From Alcaligenaceae bacterium (GTDB taxonomy: Bacteria > Pseudomonadota > Gammaproteobacteria > Burkholderiales > Burkholderiaceae_B), in NCBI GenBank assembly GCA_012518515.1, contig JAAYRZ010000132.1:1-64000 (forward strand): a stretch of DNA of 64,000 bases, written 5' to 3'. How positions within the stretch are numbered: position 1 is the stretch's first letter; every line of letters starts with the position of its first letter. Below the pieces are notes generated by a model. It saw nothing but the letters and a program-made list of their open reading frames with translations, searched no databases and had not been told where the DNA came from. Below are positions 37,739 to 50,013 of the stretch, piece after piece. The position numbers and the translations under genes are program-made.

Positions 37739-37903
37739 TCAGACCTCCACCATTTCAAAATCCACCTTGCGCGCAGCACATTCGGGGCAAAGCCAATCAT
37801 CCGGAATATCTTCCCAGCGTGTACCCGGCGCTATACCCTCTTCAGGAGCTCCCTCTGCTTCATCATAGACCCAACCACAAACTAAACACATCCAAGTTTT
37901 CAT
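37739..37903 (-). CDS. rubredoxin
   Basis: A 54-residue iron-sulfur electron carrier. Two CxxC knuckles, CLVCGW near residue 6 and CPECAA near residue 39, hold a single Fe, and the family core includes [25 protein letters not shown]. The true start is the ATG at 37903; the longer upstream frame is not rubredoxin-like. Only a weak AAAG lies upstream. Its stop almost abuts yqgE. Redox partners are not visible in the window. Confidence 0.95.
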   Translation of the reverse strand: MKTWMCLVCGWVYDEAEGAPEEGIAPGTRWEDIPDDWLCPECAARKVDFEMVEV

Positions 37904-38029
37904 CTTTAAAATAAGAAATAATGAATTAATAATTATCAACTGATATGACTTAATTGTACTGTTATCATTAAAAAAAACCCTGAATCCTGGGCAATTTACG
38001 ACGAACAGTTTTTCATCAAACCATAAATC

Positions 38030-38701
38030 ATGAATCAATTAAATAGTAGTTTCGCTCAAGGCTTGTATGGTATCACCCCTGCATGGGAGGATAAGAACCG
38101 ACTGATGAGCGCAATTGAAGAAGCCTGCAAAGGCGGCATGCGTGTTTTACAATGGCGACAAAAAGATCTGATTCCCGCAGATTCTCTGAGTTTAGCGCTA
38201 GAAGCCAAAGCCATTTGTCGACTCTATGATTGCCAGTTTTTTATTAACGACTCGGTACAACTTGCCTTAGCCTGCCGTGCGGATGGAGTTCATATAGGAC
38301 GTGATGACGGCAGTATCCCCGAGCTAAGAAAAGCCTGCAAAGAACAGGGACAGAATTTACTCATCGGCGTAAGTTGCTACAATGACTTAGAATTGGCCAA
38401 ACTTGCTATTAAAGAGAGAGTTGACTATCTGGCCTTCGGCGCTCTTTTTCCTTCGAGCATCAAACCAGATGCGGTATCAGCTTCATTAGAACTATTTGCA
38501 GAGGCTAAAGCCTATATGCAAAAGCAAGATATTGCTGACGCCATGCTGCCTGCTCTAGTAGGTATTGGTGGTATCAATAGTCACAACGCCCACTTAGTCG
38601 TTGAAGCTGGTGCCGATAGCATCGCTGTCATCAGTGGGTTATTTGATTCGGATACGATTCAGAGCACTGCTCAACAACTCAGCCAATTATTTCAAATTTA
38701 A
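38030..38701 (+). CDS. thiE: thiamine-phosphate synthase
   Basis: Couples HMP-pyrophosphate and thiazole phosphate to thiamine phosphate. It shows [11 protein letters not shown], the pyrophosphate motif [37 protein letters not shown] and [11 protein letters not shown]. At 223 residues it is full length. It is divergent from rubredoxin with a 126-nt gap that has no TPP-riboswitch consensus I can see. No Shine-Dalgarno is obvious. A second ThiE-like domain occurs in the Nudix fusion at 52185. Confidence 0.92.
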   Translation: MNQLNSSFAQGLYGITPAWEDKNRLMSAIEEACKGGMRVLQWRQKDLIPADSLSLALEAKAICRLYDCQFFINDSVQLALACRADGVHIGRDDGSIPELRKACKEQGQNLLIGVSCYNDLELAKLAIKERVDYLAFGALFPSSIKPDAVSASLELFAEAKAYMQKQDIADAMLPALVGIGGINSHNAHLVVEAGADSIAVISGLFDSDTIQSTAQQLSQLFQI

Positions 38702-38722
38702 ATTATTTTTATAGGCATCGAC

Positions 38723-40003
38723 ATGACAACTAATCAAGCTTTATTTGAGCGCGCCTGCTTAACTATTCCTGGCGGAGTCAACTCACCTGTACGTGCATTC
38801 AATTCGGTTGGTGGCACGCCACGCTTTATTGCCAAGGCCGATGGACCATACATTTGGGATGCTGAGGGCACACGCTATATTGATTATTTAGGCTCATGGG
38901 GTCCGGCCATCGTTGGCCACGCACACCCCGAAGTGGTCGAAGCAGTACAAGAAGCAGCAGCCTTAGGACTTTCTTACGGCGCACCAACTGAAGCCGAGAT
39001 TTTGCTCGCTGAGAAAATCACTCAACTCTTACCCTCGATCGAAAAAGTACGCTTAGTTAGCTCAGGCACCGAAGCAACAATGAGTGCTATACGCTTAGCT
39101 CGTGGTGCTACTGGTCGCAATAAAATCATTAAATTTGAAGGCTGCTACCACGGCCACTCTGACAGTTTATTAGTCAAAGCTGGCTCCGGTCTTTTGACCT
39201 TTGGCAATCCGTCATCTGCTGGCGTACCCGAGGAGTTTGTGCAGCACACTTTGGTTCTAGAATATAACAATCTAGATTCTGTTCGTGCCGCTTTTGAAGC
39301 ACAACCTAAAGACATCGCATGTATCATTGTCGAGCCTTTCGCAGGCAATATGAACCTCATCAAAGCCAAAGCTGGATTCCTTGAGGGTTTACGTGCGCTT
39401 TGCGACGAATACGGTACAATCTTGATCTTTGACGAGGTCATGACCGGCTTTCGTGCTGGCCCACAAGGTGTACAAGGCCTAACAGGTATCAGACCAGATC
39501 TGACTACTTTAGGTAAAGTCATTGGTGGTGGCATGCCTGTCGGCGCCTTTGGCGGACACGCAGACATCATGGATCATATTGCACCACTAGGTGCTGTTTA
39601 TCAGGCCGGCACCTTATCAGGCAACCCAGTATCTGTTGCAGCTGGTTTAAAGACCTTAGAAATTATTTCACGTGATGGCTTTTATGAGCAGCTCAGCGCT
39701 CAATTACAAAAATTAATTAAGGGCTTAACTGAAGAGGCTAACAAAGCCGGCATTAGCTTTAGTGCTGATGCCGCTGGTGCCATGTTTGGTCTGTACTTCA
39801 GAGATACCGTACCGACTAACTTTGCTGAAACATCAGATGCAAACCTAGAGGCTTTTAATCAATTCTTCCATCATATGCTTAATCATGGTGTTCATTTAGC
39901 ACCTTCAGCTTTTGAGGCGGGCTTTATCTCAGCGGCTCACAGTGATGATGTGATTGAGGAAACGATCAAGGCTGCCCGCCTTAGTTTTCAAGAGCTAGTG
40001 TAA
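38723..40003 (+). CDS. hemL: glutamate-1-semialdehyde 2,1-aminomutase
   Basis: A PLP enzyme that makes 5-aminolevulinate for haem by the C5 pathway. The N-terminal [19 protein letters not shown] is typical. The PLP lysine is in [18 protein letters not shown], and FDEVMTGFR binds the cofactor. It has 426 residues. It lies 21 nt after thiE and is probably co-transcribed. Confidence 0.97.
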   Translation: MTTNQALFERACLTIPGGVNSPVRAFNSVGGTPRFIAKADGPYIWDAEGTRYIDYLGSWGPAIVGHAHPEVVEAVQEAAALGLSYGAPTEAEILLAEKITQLLPSIEKVRLVSSGTEATMSAIRLARGATGRNKIIKFEGCYHGHSDSLLVKAGSGLLTFGNPSSAGVPEEFVQHTLVLEYNNLDSVRAAFEAQPKDIACIIVEPFAGNMNLIKAKAGFLEGLRALCDEYGTILIFDEVMTGFRAGPQGVQGLTGIRPDLTTLGKVIGGGMPVGAFGGHADIMDHIAPLGAVYQAGTLSGNPVSVAAGLKTLEIISRDGFYEQLSAQLQKLIKGLTEEANKAGISFSADAAGAMFGLYFRDTVPTNFAETSDANLEAFNQFFHHMLNHGVHLAPSAFEAGFISAAHSDDVIEETIKAARLSFQELV

Positions 40004-40077
40004 ACCCTAAAGTTTTTTTTATTAAAACCGCTCTTCAAAAAGACAAATAAAAAAACTAAGATACAATTAATCACATG

Positions 40078-40103
40078 ACAGGTGCGTTTTAATATGCACC
40101 TGT
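40078..40103 (+). terminator. hairpin after hemL
   Basis: A perfect 8-bp stem, ACAGGTGC (40078-40085) with GCACCTGT (40096-40103), and a 10-base loop. It is followed by only a loosely U-rich tract (ACTCTTTACTTT), so it may be a weak terminator or an RNA element in the argJ leader, 33 nt before its start. Confidence 0.35.
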
Positions 40104-40136
40104 ACTCTTTACTTTGAAATCTTAGTGGGAAATTAA

Positions 40137-41360
40137 GTGGCAGTAAATTTTCATATCCCAAGTCCGGAAAACATCCATGCCGTACCCGGCATTGAAATTG
40201 GTATTGCTTCCGCAGGTATCAAAAAAGCAGGCAATCGAGACCTGACCGTTTTTAAATTTAGCCCAGGCACAACGGTAGCTGGTGTATTTACACGCAATCG
40301 TTTCAGGGCAGCGCCAGTGCAAATCTGTGAGTCACGCTTACGCTGTGATCAAGAAATCCGCGCTTTATTGGTTAATACTGGCAACGCTAACGCAGGCACA
40401 GGCAGTGATGGCATGGATCGTGCCCTTTTAACATGTCAAGCTCTAGCGACAGAGTTAGGTATCGACCAGAATCAGGTATTACCGTTTTCAACGGGAGTTA
40501 TTCTAGAGCCCCTGCCAGCTGACAAGATGATCGCTGCCATGCCCACCGCTGTTGCTGATCTTAATGCCCAAAATTGGTTCCCAGCAGCCTCTAGCATCAT
40601 GACGACAGATACAGTGCCTAAGATTAGCTCTAAGCAAATTGAAGTTAACGGTCGCACAATAACCATCACTGGCATTTCTAAAGGTGCTGGTATGATTAAA
40701 CCTAATATGGCGACCATGCTGAGCTTCATTGGCACCGACGCCGAGGTTGATTGTCTCTTACTTAAGCAATTAACGACTGAAGTCTGTGAGAAGTCTTTTA
40801 ATCGCATCACAATTGATGGCGACACCTCGACCAATGACTCCTTTGTCGTTGCTGCAACAGGTCAGAGTGGTATTGAAATCACTCATAGCAGCCCTCATTA
40901 CCAAGTTTTTGTTGATGCTCTTACCGAAATCGCTCTTGATTTAGCACAAAAAATCATTCGTGATGCCGAGGGCGCAACCAAATTCATCACGGTCCAAATC
41001 GAATCAGCTAAAAATCAGGAAGAGGCGCTCAAAGTAGCTTACTCCATCGCTCATTCACCATTAGTCAAAACCGCCTTCTTTGCCAGCGATCCTAACCTAG
41101 GCAGAATTCTTGCTGCAATCGGCTATGCTGATATCCCCGATTTAGATACTAACAACATCAACTTATGGTTAGGCGATGTCTTAGTCGCTAGTAATGGTGG
41201 ACGTCATCCTGACTACGAGGAAAAAGACGGTGAACGCGTGATGAAAGAATCAGAAATTTTAGTCCGCGTCGACCTAAATCGTGGCAATGTACAGGAAACT
41301 GTCTATACCTGCGACTTCTCTTATGATTATGTAAAAATCAATGCCGAGTATCGCACCTAG
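40137..41360 (+). CDS. argJ: bifunctional glutamate N-acetyltransferase / amino-acid acetyltransferase
   Basis: Cyclic acetyl transfer in arginine synthesis. The self-cleavage site lies before Thr in PNMATMLSF, preceded by KGAGMIK. The start GTGxAVNFHIPSPE is read from a GTG with GTGGGA upstream. Late motifs are ATGQSG, DPNLGRILAAIGYA and the C-terminal INAEYRT. At 407 residues it is full length. A long ORF on the opposite strand is a shadow. It is directly upstream of rplU, an unusual neighbour. Confidence 0.95.
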   Translation: MAVNFHIPSPENIHAVPGIEIGIASAGIKKAGNRDLTVFKFSPGTTVAGVFTRNRFRAAPVQICESRLRCDQEIRALLVNTGNANAGTGSDGMDRALLTCQALATELGIDQNQVLPFSTGVILEPLPADKMIAAMPTAVADLNAQNWFPAASSIMTTDTVPKISSKQIEVNGRTITITGISKGAGMIKPNMATMLSFIGTDAEVDCLLLKQLTTEVCEKSFNRITIDGDTSTNDSFVVAATGQSGIEITHSSPHYQVFVDALTEIALDLAQKIIRDAEGATKFITVQIESAKNQEEALKVAYSIAHSPLVKTAFFASDPNLGRILAAIGYADIPDLDTNNINLWLGDVLVASNGGRHPDYEEKDGERVMKESEILVRVDLNRGNVQETVYTCDFSYDYVKINAEYRT

Positions 41361-41511
41361 CAGTACAACGACAAATTAATGACATCTAAATCAAGTGGCG
41401 ATTTTTAATTTTAAACTCATAAAAATCGCCACCATCTCAACCTCCATGCCATACCCTGAAATCAGCTTTTGGTTTCAACGCTACAATTACTTTCAAAAAA
41501 CCGCTAAACTA

Positions 41512-41540
41512 TTGACAAAGAAGCCTTTTCATGTGAAAAT
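41512..41540 (+). promoter_or_regulatory. promoter for rplU-rpmA
   Basis: A perfect TTGACA -35 at 41512-41517, a 17-nt spacer and GAAAAT at 41535-41540 with an extended TG two bases ahead. It would start transcription near 41547, giving a leader of about 85 nt before rplU, long enough for translational feedback. Confidence 0.6.
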
Positions 41541-41630
41541 TTAGGGCTTAGCTCTATTTACGCATAGAAAAATTGGCATAAATAACGCTAAGACGAATTT
41601 ATTTTAAACATTATATTGAGGTTAACTCAC

Positions 41631-41942
41631 ATGTATGCGGTCATAAAAACTGGCGGTAAGCAGTATCGCGTTGCCCCCGGCCAAAAACTAAAGGTAGAAC
41701 AGATACCAGCAGACATCGGACAAGAAATCTCTTTAGACCAGGTACTATCCGTTGGCGAAGGCGAATCTCTCAAAGTAGGTTCTCCTTTAGTTGATGGTGC
41801 TACTGTTACGGCTAAAGTTCTTGCACACGGTCGTCACGATAAAATCAAAATTTTCAAGATGCGTCGTCGCAAGCACTACAGAAAGACTCAAGGGCATCGT
41901 CAAAATTTCACCGAGATCGAGATCTCTGCGATTAACGCTTAA
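41631..41942 (+). CDS. rplU: 50S ribosomal protein L21
   Basis: A large-subunit protein. It starts [18 protein letters not shown] and ends with [20 protein letters not shown] chose the ATG at 41631 (103 residues, the E. coli size) preceded by GAGG; a longer frame upstream adds five non-conserved residues. It is followed after 36 nt by rpmA. Confidence 0.97.
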   Translation: MYAVIKTGGKQYRVAPGQKLKVEQIPADIGQEISLDQVLSVGEGESLKVGSPLVDGATVTAKVLAHGRHDKIKIFKMRRRKHYRKTQGHRQNFTEIEISAINA

Positions 41943-41978
41943 TTACTAGCGTATTCGCTTTTTTACAGGAGTAAAAAA

Positions 41979-42239
41979 ATGGCAACGAAGAAAGGTGGCG
42001 GTAGTACGCGTAACGGTCGCGACTCACAAGCCAAACGCCTAGGTGTTAAAGCATACGGCGGTCAAACTGTTCCAGCTGGCTCTATTATTGTTCGTCAGCG
42101 CGGCACACGCTTCCACGCAGGTAGCGGTGTAGGTATGGGTAAGGACCACACGTTATTCGCCTTAATTGATGGACAAATTCAGTTCACTACTAAAGGCGCT
42201 TTAAACAAGCCTACTGTACAAGTAATTGCTGTTGACTAA
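41979..42239 (+). CDS. rpmA: 50S ribosomal protein L27
   Basis: A large-subunit protein whose N-terminal tail reaches the peptidyl transferase centre. It shows [21 protein letters not shown] and [26 protein letters not shown]. It has 86 residues, and CAGGAG lies well placed upstream. It is the last gene of the rplU-rpmA transcript, which ends at a strong terminator. Confidence 0.97.
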   Translation: MATKKGGGSTRNGRDSQAKRLGVKAYGGQTVPAGSIIVRQRGTRFHAGSGVGMGKDHTLFALIDGQIQFTTKGALNKPTVQVIAVD

Positions 42240-42261
42240 TCTCATACAGCCTTACTAACAC

Positions 42262-42299
42262 AAAAAACGCCGTTTACCTTTTAGGAAGCGGCGTTTTTT
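42262..42299 (+). terminator. rho-independent terminator after rpmA
   Basis: AAAAAACGCCG(T)TT (42262-42275) pairs with AA(G)CGGCGTTTTTT (42286-42299) with a 10-base loop. The right arm supplies the U-run. Confidence 0.9.
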
Positions 42300-42435
42300 A
42301 TTTAAAGACTCGATTAACTCAACATAACAAGATATCTCTCGCAGGCACGTTCATAGATTCAACAGATTGACTCCAATAAAAGCACCTTATTTAAAGCAGT
42401 TGAATAAATTTACTCCACAATACTATAAACTGTAG

Positions 42436-43734
<1,299 letters not shown>

Positions 43735-43764
43735 CGCCATTCAACACCCAGGAATAATGATAAA

Positions 43765-43801
43765 ATAATAAGCTTGAGCAACTACTGCTCAAGCTTATTA
43801 T
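43765..43801 (+). terminator. hairpin terminator between obgE and proB
   Basis: A perfect 16-bp inverted repeat (43765-43780 with 43786-43801, core AAGCTTGAGCA) with loop ACTAC and A/T-rich flanks. It lies 30 nt after the obgE stop and separates it from proB. Confidence 0.8.
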
Positions 43802-43833
43802 AAATTCTACCCTAGACTTATTCTCTCTTTCTC

Positions 43834-44970
43834 ATGTCCGAAAACCAGCAAACTGCACTGATTAAAGATGCTAATCGAGTCGTCATTAAAATTGGCTCCT
43901 CCTTACTCACTAATAACGGCAAAGGTATTGATAGCCAAGAGATCGCTCGTTGGGCAGGACAAATTGCCTATCTGCATCAACAAGGTCAACAAGTTGTCCT
44001 TGTATCGAGTGGGGCTATCGCCGAGGGCATGGCCCGTCTAGGCTGGAACAAACGCCCTAAATTAGTCAATCAACTACAAGCTGCAGCGGCTGTGGGACAA
44101 ATTGCTTTAGCTCAAGCTTATGAAACAGCATTTAAACAATACGGCATTCAGACTGCTCAGATTCTTCTAACACATGATGACTTGGCTGATAGGCATCGCT
44201 ATCTCAACGCACGCTCTGCACTTAATACCTTATTAGAGCTTGATGTTATCCCAATCATTAATGAAAATGACACCGTCATCACCAAAGAAATTCAGTTAGG
44301 CGACAACGATACATTGGGGGCACTCGTAGCCAATCTCCTAGAAGCCGAAGCTTATATAATCCTGACAGACCAAGAGGGTCTTTATGATAGCGACCCTCGC
44401 AAAAACAAAAATGCGCAGTTCATCCATCGTGCCGAGGCAGGCGATCCTACATTAGAAAAAATGGCAGGTGGGGCTGGCACTCATGTAGGTACCGGCGGGA
44501 TGTTGACTAAAATTCTCGCCGCTAAGCGTGCTGCACGTAGTGGCGCACATACAATTATTGCCAGTGGCCAAGTAGAAAATTTACTCCCTCGTCTTAGTCA
44601 AGGTGAGTCTATCGGCACTGAACTATATGCCAAAATCCCTATCCTCTCAGCACGCAAACAATGGCTAGCAGCACACTTACACGTCAGTGGCTACTTAGTG
44701 CTGGATGAAGGGGCGATTACCGCACTCACACTCCAAGGTAAGAGCTTATTACCCATCGGCGTCACTGAAGTCCGTGGCGATTTCGAACGCGGCGACTTAG
44801 TCGCCTGCATCGACAAAGAGGGACGTGAGTATGCTCGCGGCCTAGTGAGTTATAGCGCAGAAGATGCCCGTCAGATTATTGGTAAGCCGAGTGGTCAGAT
44901 TGAAAAAATTCTAGGCGCTGTGACGGATAATGATTTAATCCATCGGGACAATATGATTATTCATCATTAA
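43834..44970 (+). CDS. proB: glutamate 5-kinase
   Basis: First step of proline synthesis. The amino-acid kinase fold shows [52 protein letters not shown] and GTGGMLTKI, followed by a C-terminal PUA domain (from about residue 285). It has 378 residues. No Shine-Dalgarno lies before the ATG, which is preceded by a pyrimidine-rich tract. The partner proA is not in the window. Confidence 0.96.
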   Translation: MSENQQTALIKDANRVVIKIGSSLLTNNGKGIDSQEIARWAGQIAYLHQQGQQVVLVSSGAIAEGMARLGWNKRPKLVNQLQAAAAVGQIALAQAYETAFKQYGIQTAQILLTHDDLADRHRYLNARSALNTLLELDVIPIINENDTVITKEIQLGDNDTLGALVANLLEAEAYIILTDQEGLYDSDPRKNKNAQFIHRAEAGDPTLEKMAGGAGTHVGTGGMLTKILAAKRAARSGAHTIIASGQVENLLPRLSQGESIGTELYAKIPILSARKQWLAAHLHVSGYLVLDEGAITALTLQGKSLLPIGVTEVRGDFERGDLVACIDKEGREYARGLVSYSAEDARQIIGKPSGQIEKILGAVTDNDLIHRDNMIIHH

Positions 44971-44984
44971 AGTGATTTGATATA

Positions 44985-45030
44985 TAAAAGAGCCGGTACT
45001 GTAAAACTCTTATAGCACCGGCTCTTTTTA
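44985..45030. terminator. bidirectional terminator between proB and ppc
   Basis: TAAAAGAGCCGGT (44985-44997) pairs with ACCGGCTCTTTTTA (45017-45030) across a loop of about 19 bases. T-rich and A-rich ends serve both convergent genes. Confidence 0.85.
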
Positions 45031-45050
45031 TACCTAATAACGATCAGCTA

Positions 45051-48008
45051 TCAACCCGTATTTCTTAAACCCGTTGCAATTCCATTAATCGTCATCAAGA
45101 TAGAGCGAGCTACACTACCGCGCTCACTGGATTTGTCCAAGGTATCGCCTTCAACCTCACGTAGTCTATGCAAGAGCTTTACCTGCAGGAAGTTCAGTGG
45201 GTCTACGTACAAGAAGCGTTCTTGTAGGGCATTTTTAAGGTTGCTATTGTCCGCTAACAAGTCGTGCTGAACAATCTCTTTAAAATACCTCAGCGTCAGG
45301 TTGAACTCATTTTCAATCTGTGTAAATACCGTCTTGCGTAAGGCCTCATCACCTACTAAGGTACTGTAGTGACGACCAATACCCATATCGGTTTTTGCTA
45401 GCACCATTTCCATATTGGATAATAAGGTATTAAAGAAAGGCCATTCCTGCTCCATCGTTCTCAAGACCTGCAAACGCTCATCACGGCTAAGAGCACTAAA
45501 ATCATGACCATCAGCATCTACCACGCCCTCTTCAACAAAGGCTTGTAGCGCAGTACCCATACCATACCATCCTGGGATCATCAGACGGCACTGTGCCCAA
45601 GAAAAAGTCCATGGAATCGCTCGCAAGTCCTCGATACGGTGACCTGCTTTTCTAGAAGCTGGACGCGAACCGATATTTAACTCGGCAATATGTCGTACCG
45701 TCGTACTCTCAACAAAGTACTTGGCAAAGCCTTCCGTCTCATACACTAAACCGCGGTAGGCTTTTTCTGAACGAGAGGACATGAACTGCATAATGGCATG
45801 ATAGCCACGCTCGCCACACGCTCCGGCATCCAGTGCACATGACTCTTCACCTGTTTGGGCTGCGGTTTGCTCTAAAAGACTGGCTTGCAAAGTGGCGGTC
45901 ACTATTTGCTCTAGATTCCATAAGCCCGTTTGAGGTGTTTTATATTTAAACTGAATCACCTCACCCTGCTCAGTCAAACGAATTTTGCCCTGAACCGTAC
46001 CGGCCGGTTGCGCCAAAATAGCTTCATAAGTTGGTCCGCCACCGCGACCCACAGAACCACCGCGGCCATGAAATAGACGCATAGCAACACCATGCTTTTT
46101 AAAGACCTCAACAAGAGCTAACTCAGTCTCATATAAAGACCAGTTTGAGGTTAAATAACCACCGTCTTTATTACTATCAGAATAACCGAGCATTACCTCT
46201 TGTAAACCACCTTGAGACTGCATGACCCGTTGCTTAACCCATGGGATGGATAGCCATTGGTCCATGATTTGCGCCCCCGCTTCTAAGTCAGGTATTGTCT
46301 CAAATAATGGCACCACAATAAGGCCATCATTGGCTTTAAAAGGCTTTAGTTCACCCTGCTCATCACACTCAATGGCAATTAAACCAGTTTCTTGCTGCAA
46401 TAGCAGTAATTCTAATAAATCACTCAGCGTTTCAGTGTGAGAAACAATACTTTGAGTAATCGCTCGGTGCCCATACTCCTTACGAATAGCTGCCGCTGTT
46501 TTCAATATAGCTAACTCACGTTCTGTTTCTTCGCTATATTGCTGCCAAGGCGCTACCAAGGGACGAATTTCCTCTAACTCGCTAAGTAGTAATTCAACCT
46601 TATCCTCTTCGCTTAGCTTGCTATAAATAAGCTTTTGGCCTTTAAACTCGACACCCGCACGTAAAAACACTTCCTCCAAAACACGTTCATTAACATCCGA
46701 GCTTTGACGCAGATCGATGGTTGCCAAATGAAAACCAAAGACATTAACTGCGTAAATGAGATTTTGCAAACGCAAATCAGTCACTCGTGCTGCATGGTAA
46801 GTGTCTAGAGAAGAGGCGACAATATTTAAATCACCTAAAAACTCATCAACATTTTCATAAACACGACCAAACTTAGCCTGTGGTAAGTTGATTTGCTTAT
46901 TAGTTAATTGCTTCGCTGTTGCTGCTAGGCGCGAATAAATACCGATCATCGCCCGACGATAGGATTCATCCTCACGATGTGGCGAACGATCATGACTACG
47001 ATCGGCTAAGGCACGCAACTCATCTGAAGCTGGTGCAAAGGCATCGCTTAGCGATAACTCAGTACCCAGCGCATGAACTTCGCGTAAGTAATGATTAAAG
47101 ATAGTCACTGCCTGCTTGGAAATCGCTGTTTTTAAGGTGTCTGCATTAACAAAAGGATTACCATCACGATCACCACCAATCCAAGAGCCCATGGTCAAAA
47201 AGTTGGCTATTTTGTTAGAATCAACTTCAGCATCTTTGGATAAGTACTTGTACATTTTGGCGTACAGTTGAGGGATGACTTGTAAAAAAGTCGACTCATA
47301 GTAATTTAAGGCGTTTTCAATTTCATCTTCTACCGACAACATATCGAAACGCAACATGCGCGTATACCAAAGTAGTTGAATCTGCCCTAAAATCTTCTCA
47401 GCAATCAGCTCTTTTTGTTGAGGGTCATTGACTAAATGATACTCACGCAACGACTCGGAGATCACCTGATGTCGATCAAGAATACTTTTACGTTGCACCT
47501 CAGTCGGGTGAGCAGTCAAAACCGGCACGATATTAAGCTCATCAAGGTATTCGTAGATGGTCTGACTACTGACACCAGACTGATTCAAGCGCTCAATGGT
47601 CCCGCTTAAGCCATGGATATTAGGTGTTTCAACTTGGTGATCAAGGTGGTCAAGACGTCGCTGTAGCCTATCTTCGGCAATATTAGCCAAATGCATAAAG
47701 TAACTAAAAGCACGACTCAAGGACTTCAACTCGTGATCGCTTTTCCTATCAATCTCAGCGATCAACAACTGCATCACTTCAGAAACATCAATAGTGTTAT
47801 CACCCTGATTAACGGCTGCACGCCTAATCGTCACAGCAGTGCGCCGCAAATGCTCAATCTGATCAAATAAAGACTGCCCCTCAGACTCTTTAATACTAAA
47901 TCCTAATAATCGCCCTAAAAAGCGAATATCATCTTGCAACTCTTGATATAAGATCTCGCTCGACTGCTTCGACTCATCAAGTTTTTGAATATTATTTTGT
48001 GCAAGCAC
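45051..48008 (-). CDS. ppc: phosphoenolpyruvate carboxylase
   Basis: Anaplerotic carboxylation of PEP to oxaloacetate. Motifs are VLTAHPTEVQRKSIL with the catalytic His, GGDRDGNPFV, GYSDSNKDGGYLTSNW, HGRGGSVGRGGGPTY, and the C-terminal inhibitor region ending MTINGIATGLRNTG. It starts at a GTG with AGGAG about 9 nt upstream. At 985 residues it is longer than the E. coli enzyme, mainly through loops. Confidence 0.96.
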   Translation of the reverse strand: MLAQNNIQKLDESKQSSEILYQELQDDIRFLGRLLGFSIKESEGQSLFDQIEHLRRTAVTIRRAAVNQGDNTIDVSEVMQLLIAEIDRKSDHELKSLSRAFSYFMHLANIAEDRLQRRLDHLDHQVETPNIHGLSGTIERLNQSGVSSQTIYEYLDELNIVPVLTAHPTEVQRKSILDRHQVISESLREYHLVNDPQQKELIAEKILGQIQLLWYTRMLRFDMLSVEDEIENALNYYESTFLQVIPQLYAKMYKYLSKDAEVDSNKIANFLTMGSWIGGDRDGNPFVNADTLKTAISKQAVTIFNHYLREVHALGTELSLSDAFAPASDELRALADRSHDRSPHREDESYRRAMIGIYSRLAATAKQLTNKQINLPQAKFGRVYENVDEFLGDLNIVASSLDTYHAARVTDLRLQNLIYAVNVFGFHLATIDLRQSSDVNERVLEEVFLRAGVEFKGQKLIYSKLSEEDKVELLLSELEEIRPLVAPWQQYSEETERELAILKTAAAIRKEYGHRAITQSIVSHTETLSDLLELLLLQQETGLIAIECDEQGELKPFKANDGLIVVPLFETIPDLEAGAQIMDQWLSIPWVKQRVMQSQGGLQEVMLGYSDSNKDGGYLTSNWSLYETELALVEVFKKHGVAMRLFHGRGGSVGRGGGPTYEAILAQPAGTVQGKIRLTEQGEVIQFKYKTPQTGLWNLEQIVTATLQASLLEQTAAQTGEESCALDAGACGERGYHAIMQFMSSRSEKAYRGLVYETEGFAKYFVESTTVRHIAELNIGSRPASRKAGHRIEDLRAIPWTFSWAQCRLMIPGWYGMGTALQAFVEEGVVDADGHDFSALSRDERLQVLRTMEQEWPFFNTLLSNMEMVLAKTDMGIGRHYSTLVGDEALRKTVFTQIENEFNLTLRYFKEIVQHDLLADNSNLKNALQERFLYVDPLNFLQVKLLHRLREVEGDTLDKSSERGSVARSILMTINGIATGLRNTG

Positions 48009-48040
48009 GATGCCATACTCCTAATTTTATTTTTAACGCA

Positions 48041-48080
48041 AAAAAAAGAGCGATCCACTAACCACTAGCGATCGCTCTTT
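48041..48080 (-). terminator. rho-independent terminator after ilvD
   Basis: On the minus strand AAAGAGCGATC (48080-48070) pairs with GATCGCTCTTT (48055-48045) and is followed by a seven-U run, 40 nt past the ilvD stop and before ppc. Confidence 0.85.
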
Positions 48081-48120
48081 GGGCAATACTGATCAAAAAG
48101 CTGATCAATAGACGATAAGA

Positions 48121-49992
48121 TTATCTTCTACGCTCTACCTGAGTCACATCACGTACGGCACCACGGTCAGCTGAGGTCGCTAAAGCGGCATAAGCACGTA
48201 AAGCCTGTGATACATAACGTTGACGATTAAGTGGCTTCCAAGCATCAGCGCCACGTTCTTCCATACGCTGACGACGTTGCTCTAGTTCCTCATCGCTAAT
48301 CGCTAAATGAATGCGACGATTTGGAATGTCGATTTCAATCTTATCACCCTCTTCAACTAAGGCAATATTACCGCCCTCAGCAGCTTCAGGTGAAGCATGA
48401 CCAATGACTAGACCTGAGGAGCCGCCAGAGAAACGACCATCAGTCAATAGCGCTGCTTTAGCACCTAAGCCCTTCGACTTAAGATAAGAAGTCGGGTAGA
48501 GCATCTCCTGCATACCAGGACCACCCTTAGGCCCCTCATAGCGAATAATAACAACATCGCCTTCTTTGACCTGATCACCCAAGATACCCTCAGTGGCCGC
48601 ATCTTGGCTTTCATAAACCACTGCTTTACCGGTAAAAGTCAAAATACTTTCATCAACACCTGCGGTCTTAACAATACAACCATTAGGTGCCAAATTACCG
48701 TACAGAACAGCTAGACCGCCATCCTCTGAGTAGGCATGAGCCTTATCTCTAATACAGCCATTAGCACGATCGGTGTCTAATTGCTCATAGTAATTATTTT
48801 GACTGAAGGCCTTAACTGTACGGACACCACCAATCGCCGAACGATAAAACTTATCAGTTTCTTCTGCTCTATTATCAGAAATCACATCCCAACGGTTTAG
48901 AACATCTGCTAAGCTTTCACCAGCCACATGATTAACTGAAGTATCTAATAAACCGGCACGATTCAACTCTGCCAAAATACCCATCACACCACCAGCACGA
49001 TGGACATCTTGAATGTGGAACTCAGGGGTTGCGGGTGCTACTTTACATAGGCAAGGTGTATGTCTTGAAATGCGGTCAATATCTTGCATCGTAAAGTCTA
49101 CTTCAGCTTCTTGAGCTGCTGCCAAAATATGTAATACCGTATTGGTTGAACCTCCCATGGCCACATCCAGTGTCATGGCATTTTCAAAAGCCGCCTTAGT
49201 CGCAATGCTACGTGGCAACACGGAATAATCATCACCCTCATAGTGGCGTTTAGTCAATTCCATGACCTTACGACCAGCTTCTAGGAATAGCTCCTTACGT
49301 GCGGCATGCGTAGCCACAATAGTGCCATTACCAGGTAAAGCAAGGCCTAGAGCCTCATTTAAGCAGTTCATTGAGTTAGCGGTAAACATACCAGAGCATG
49401 AACCGCAGGTAGGACAGGCATTTTGCTCTACTAGCTCGGTTTCCTCATCAGAAATCGTTGGGTCACCCGCTTTAATCATGGCATCCACTAAGTCAAGCTT
49501 GATAACTTTTTCGCCGCTGTCATTAGTAGATGGCATTACACCAGCTTCCATCGGACCACCGGAGACAAATACAGTAGGGATATTTAAGCGTAAAGAAGCC
49601 ATTAACATGCCGGGTGTGATTTTGTCGCAGTTAGAAATACAAACCATGGCATCAACACAATGCGCATTAATCATATATTCTACTGAATCGGCAATCAGCT
49701 CACGAGACGGTAAAGAATACAACATACCGTCATGCCCCATAGCAATACCATCATCGACCGCGATCGTATTGAACTCCTTGGCAATACCACCAGCAGCTTC
49801 AATTTCACGGGCAACCATCTGGCCCAAATCCTTTAAGTGGACGTGGCCAGGAACAAATTCTACAAATGAGTTTACAACGGCAATAATTGGTTTACCGAAA
49901 TCCTTATCTTGGATACCGGTAGCACGCCACAAGGCACGCGCTCCGGCCATATTACGCCCATGCGTGGAGGTTTTAGAACGATAATCAGGCAT
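48121..49992 (-). CDS. ilvD: dihydroxy-acid dehydratase
   Basis: An Fe-S dehydratase of valine, leucine and isoleucine synthesis. Cluster cysteines lie in [12 protein letters not shown] and [21 protein letters not shown]. The C-terminal [11 protein letters not shown] is conserved. At 623 residues it is the long form. AAAGGA lies upstream of the ATG. It follows ispB by 21 nt. A 240-residue ORF on the other strand is a shadow. Confidence 0.97.
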   Translation of the reverse strand: MPDYRSKTSTHGRNMAGARALWRATGIQDKDFGKPIIAVVNSFVEFVPGHVHLKDLGQMVAREIEAAGGIAKEFNTIAVDDGIAMGHDGMLYSLPSRELIADSVEYMINAHCVDAMVCISNCDKITPGMLMASLRLNIPTVFVSGGPMEAGVMPSTNDSGEKVIKLDLVDAMIKAGDPTISDEETELVEQNACPTCGSCSGMFTANSMNCLNEALGLALPGNGTIVATHAARKELFLEAGRKVMELTKRHYEGDDYSVLPRSIATKAAFENAMTLDVAMGGSTNTVLHILAAAQEAEVDFTMQDIDRISRHTPCLCKVAPATPEFHIQDVHRAGGVMGILAELNRAGLLDTSVNHVAGESLADVLNRWDVISDNRAEETDKFYRSAIGGVRTVKAFSQNNYYEQLDTDRANGCIRDKAHAYSEDGGLAVLYGNLAPNGCIVKTAGVDESILTFTGKAVVYESQDAATEGILGDQVKEGDVVIIRYEGPKGGPGMQEMLYPTSYLKSKGLGAKAALLTDGRFSGGSSGLVIGHASPEAAEGGNIALVEEGDKIEIDIPNRRIHLAISDEELEQRRQRMEERGADAWKPLNRQRYVSQALRAYAALATSADRGAVRDVTQVERRR

Positions 49993-50013
49993 GGTTAAAT
50001 CCTTTTAAAAAAT

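Noticed and set aside
37904..38029. TPP riboswitch ahead of thiE
   Set aside because: The CTGAGA and ACCTGA-type conserved blocks are absent from this short A/T-rich gap.
39145..39570. 141-residue ORF opposite hemL
   Set aside because: Antisense shadow of the conserved PLP-binding region; no motif of its own.
49262..49984. 240-residue plus-strand ORF opposite ilvD
   Set aside because: It is fully antisense to the conserved ilvD frame and its product is low-complexity Ser/Pro/Ala without any family motif; a shadow frame.
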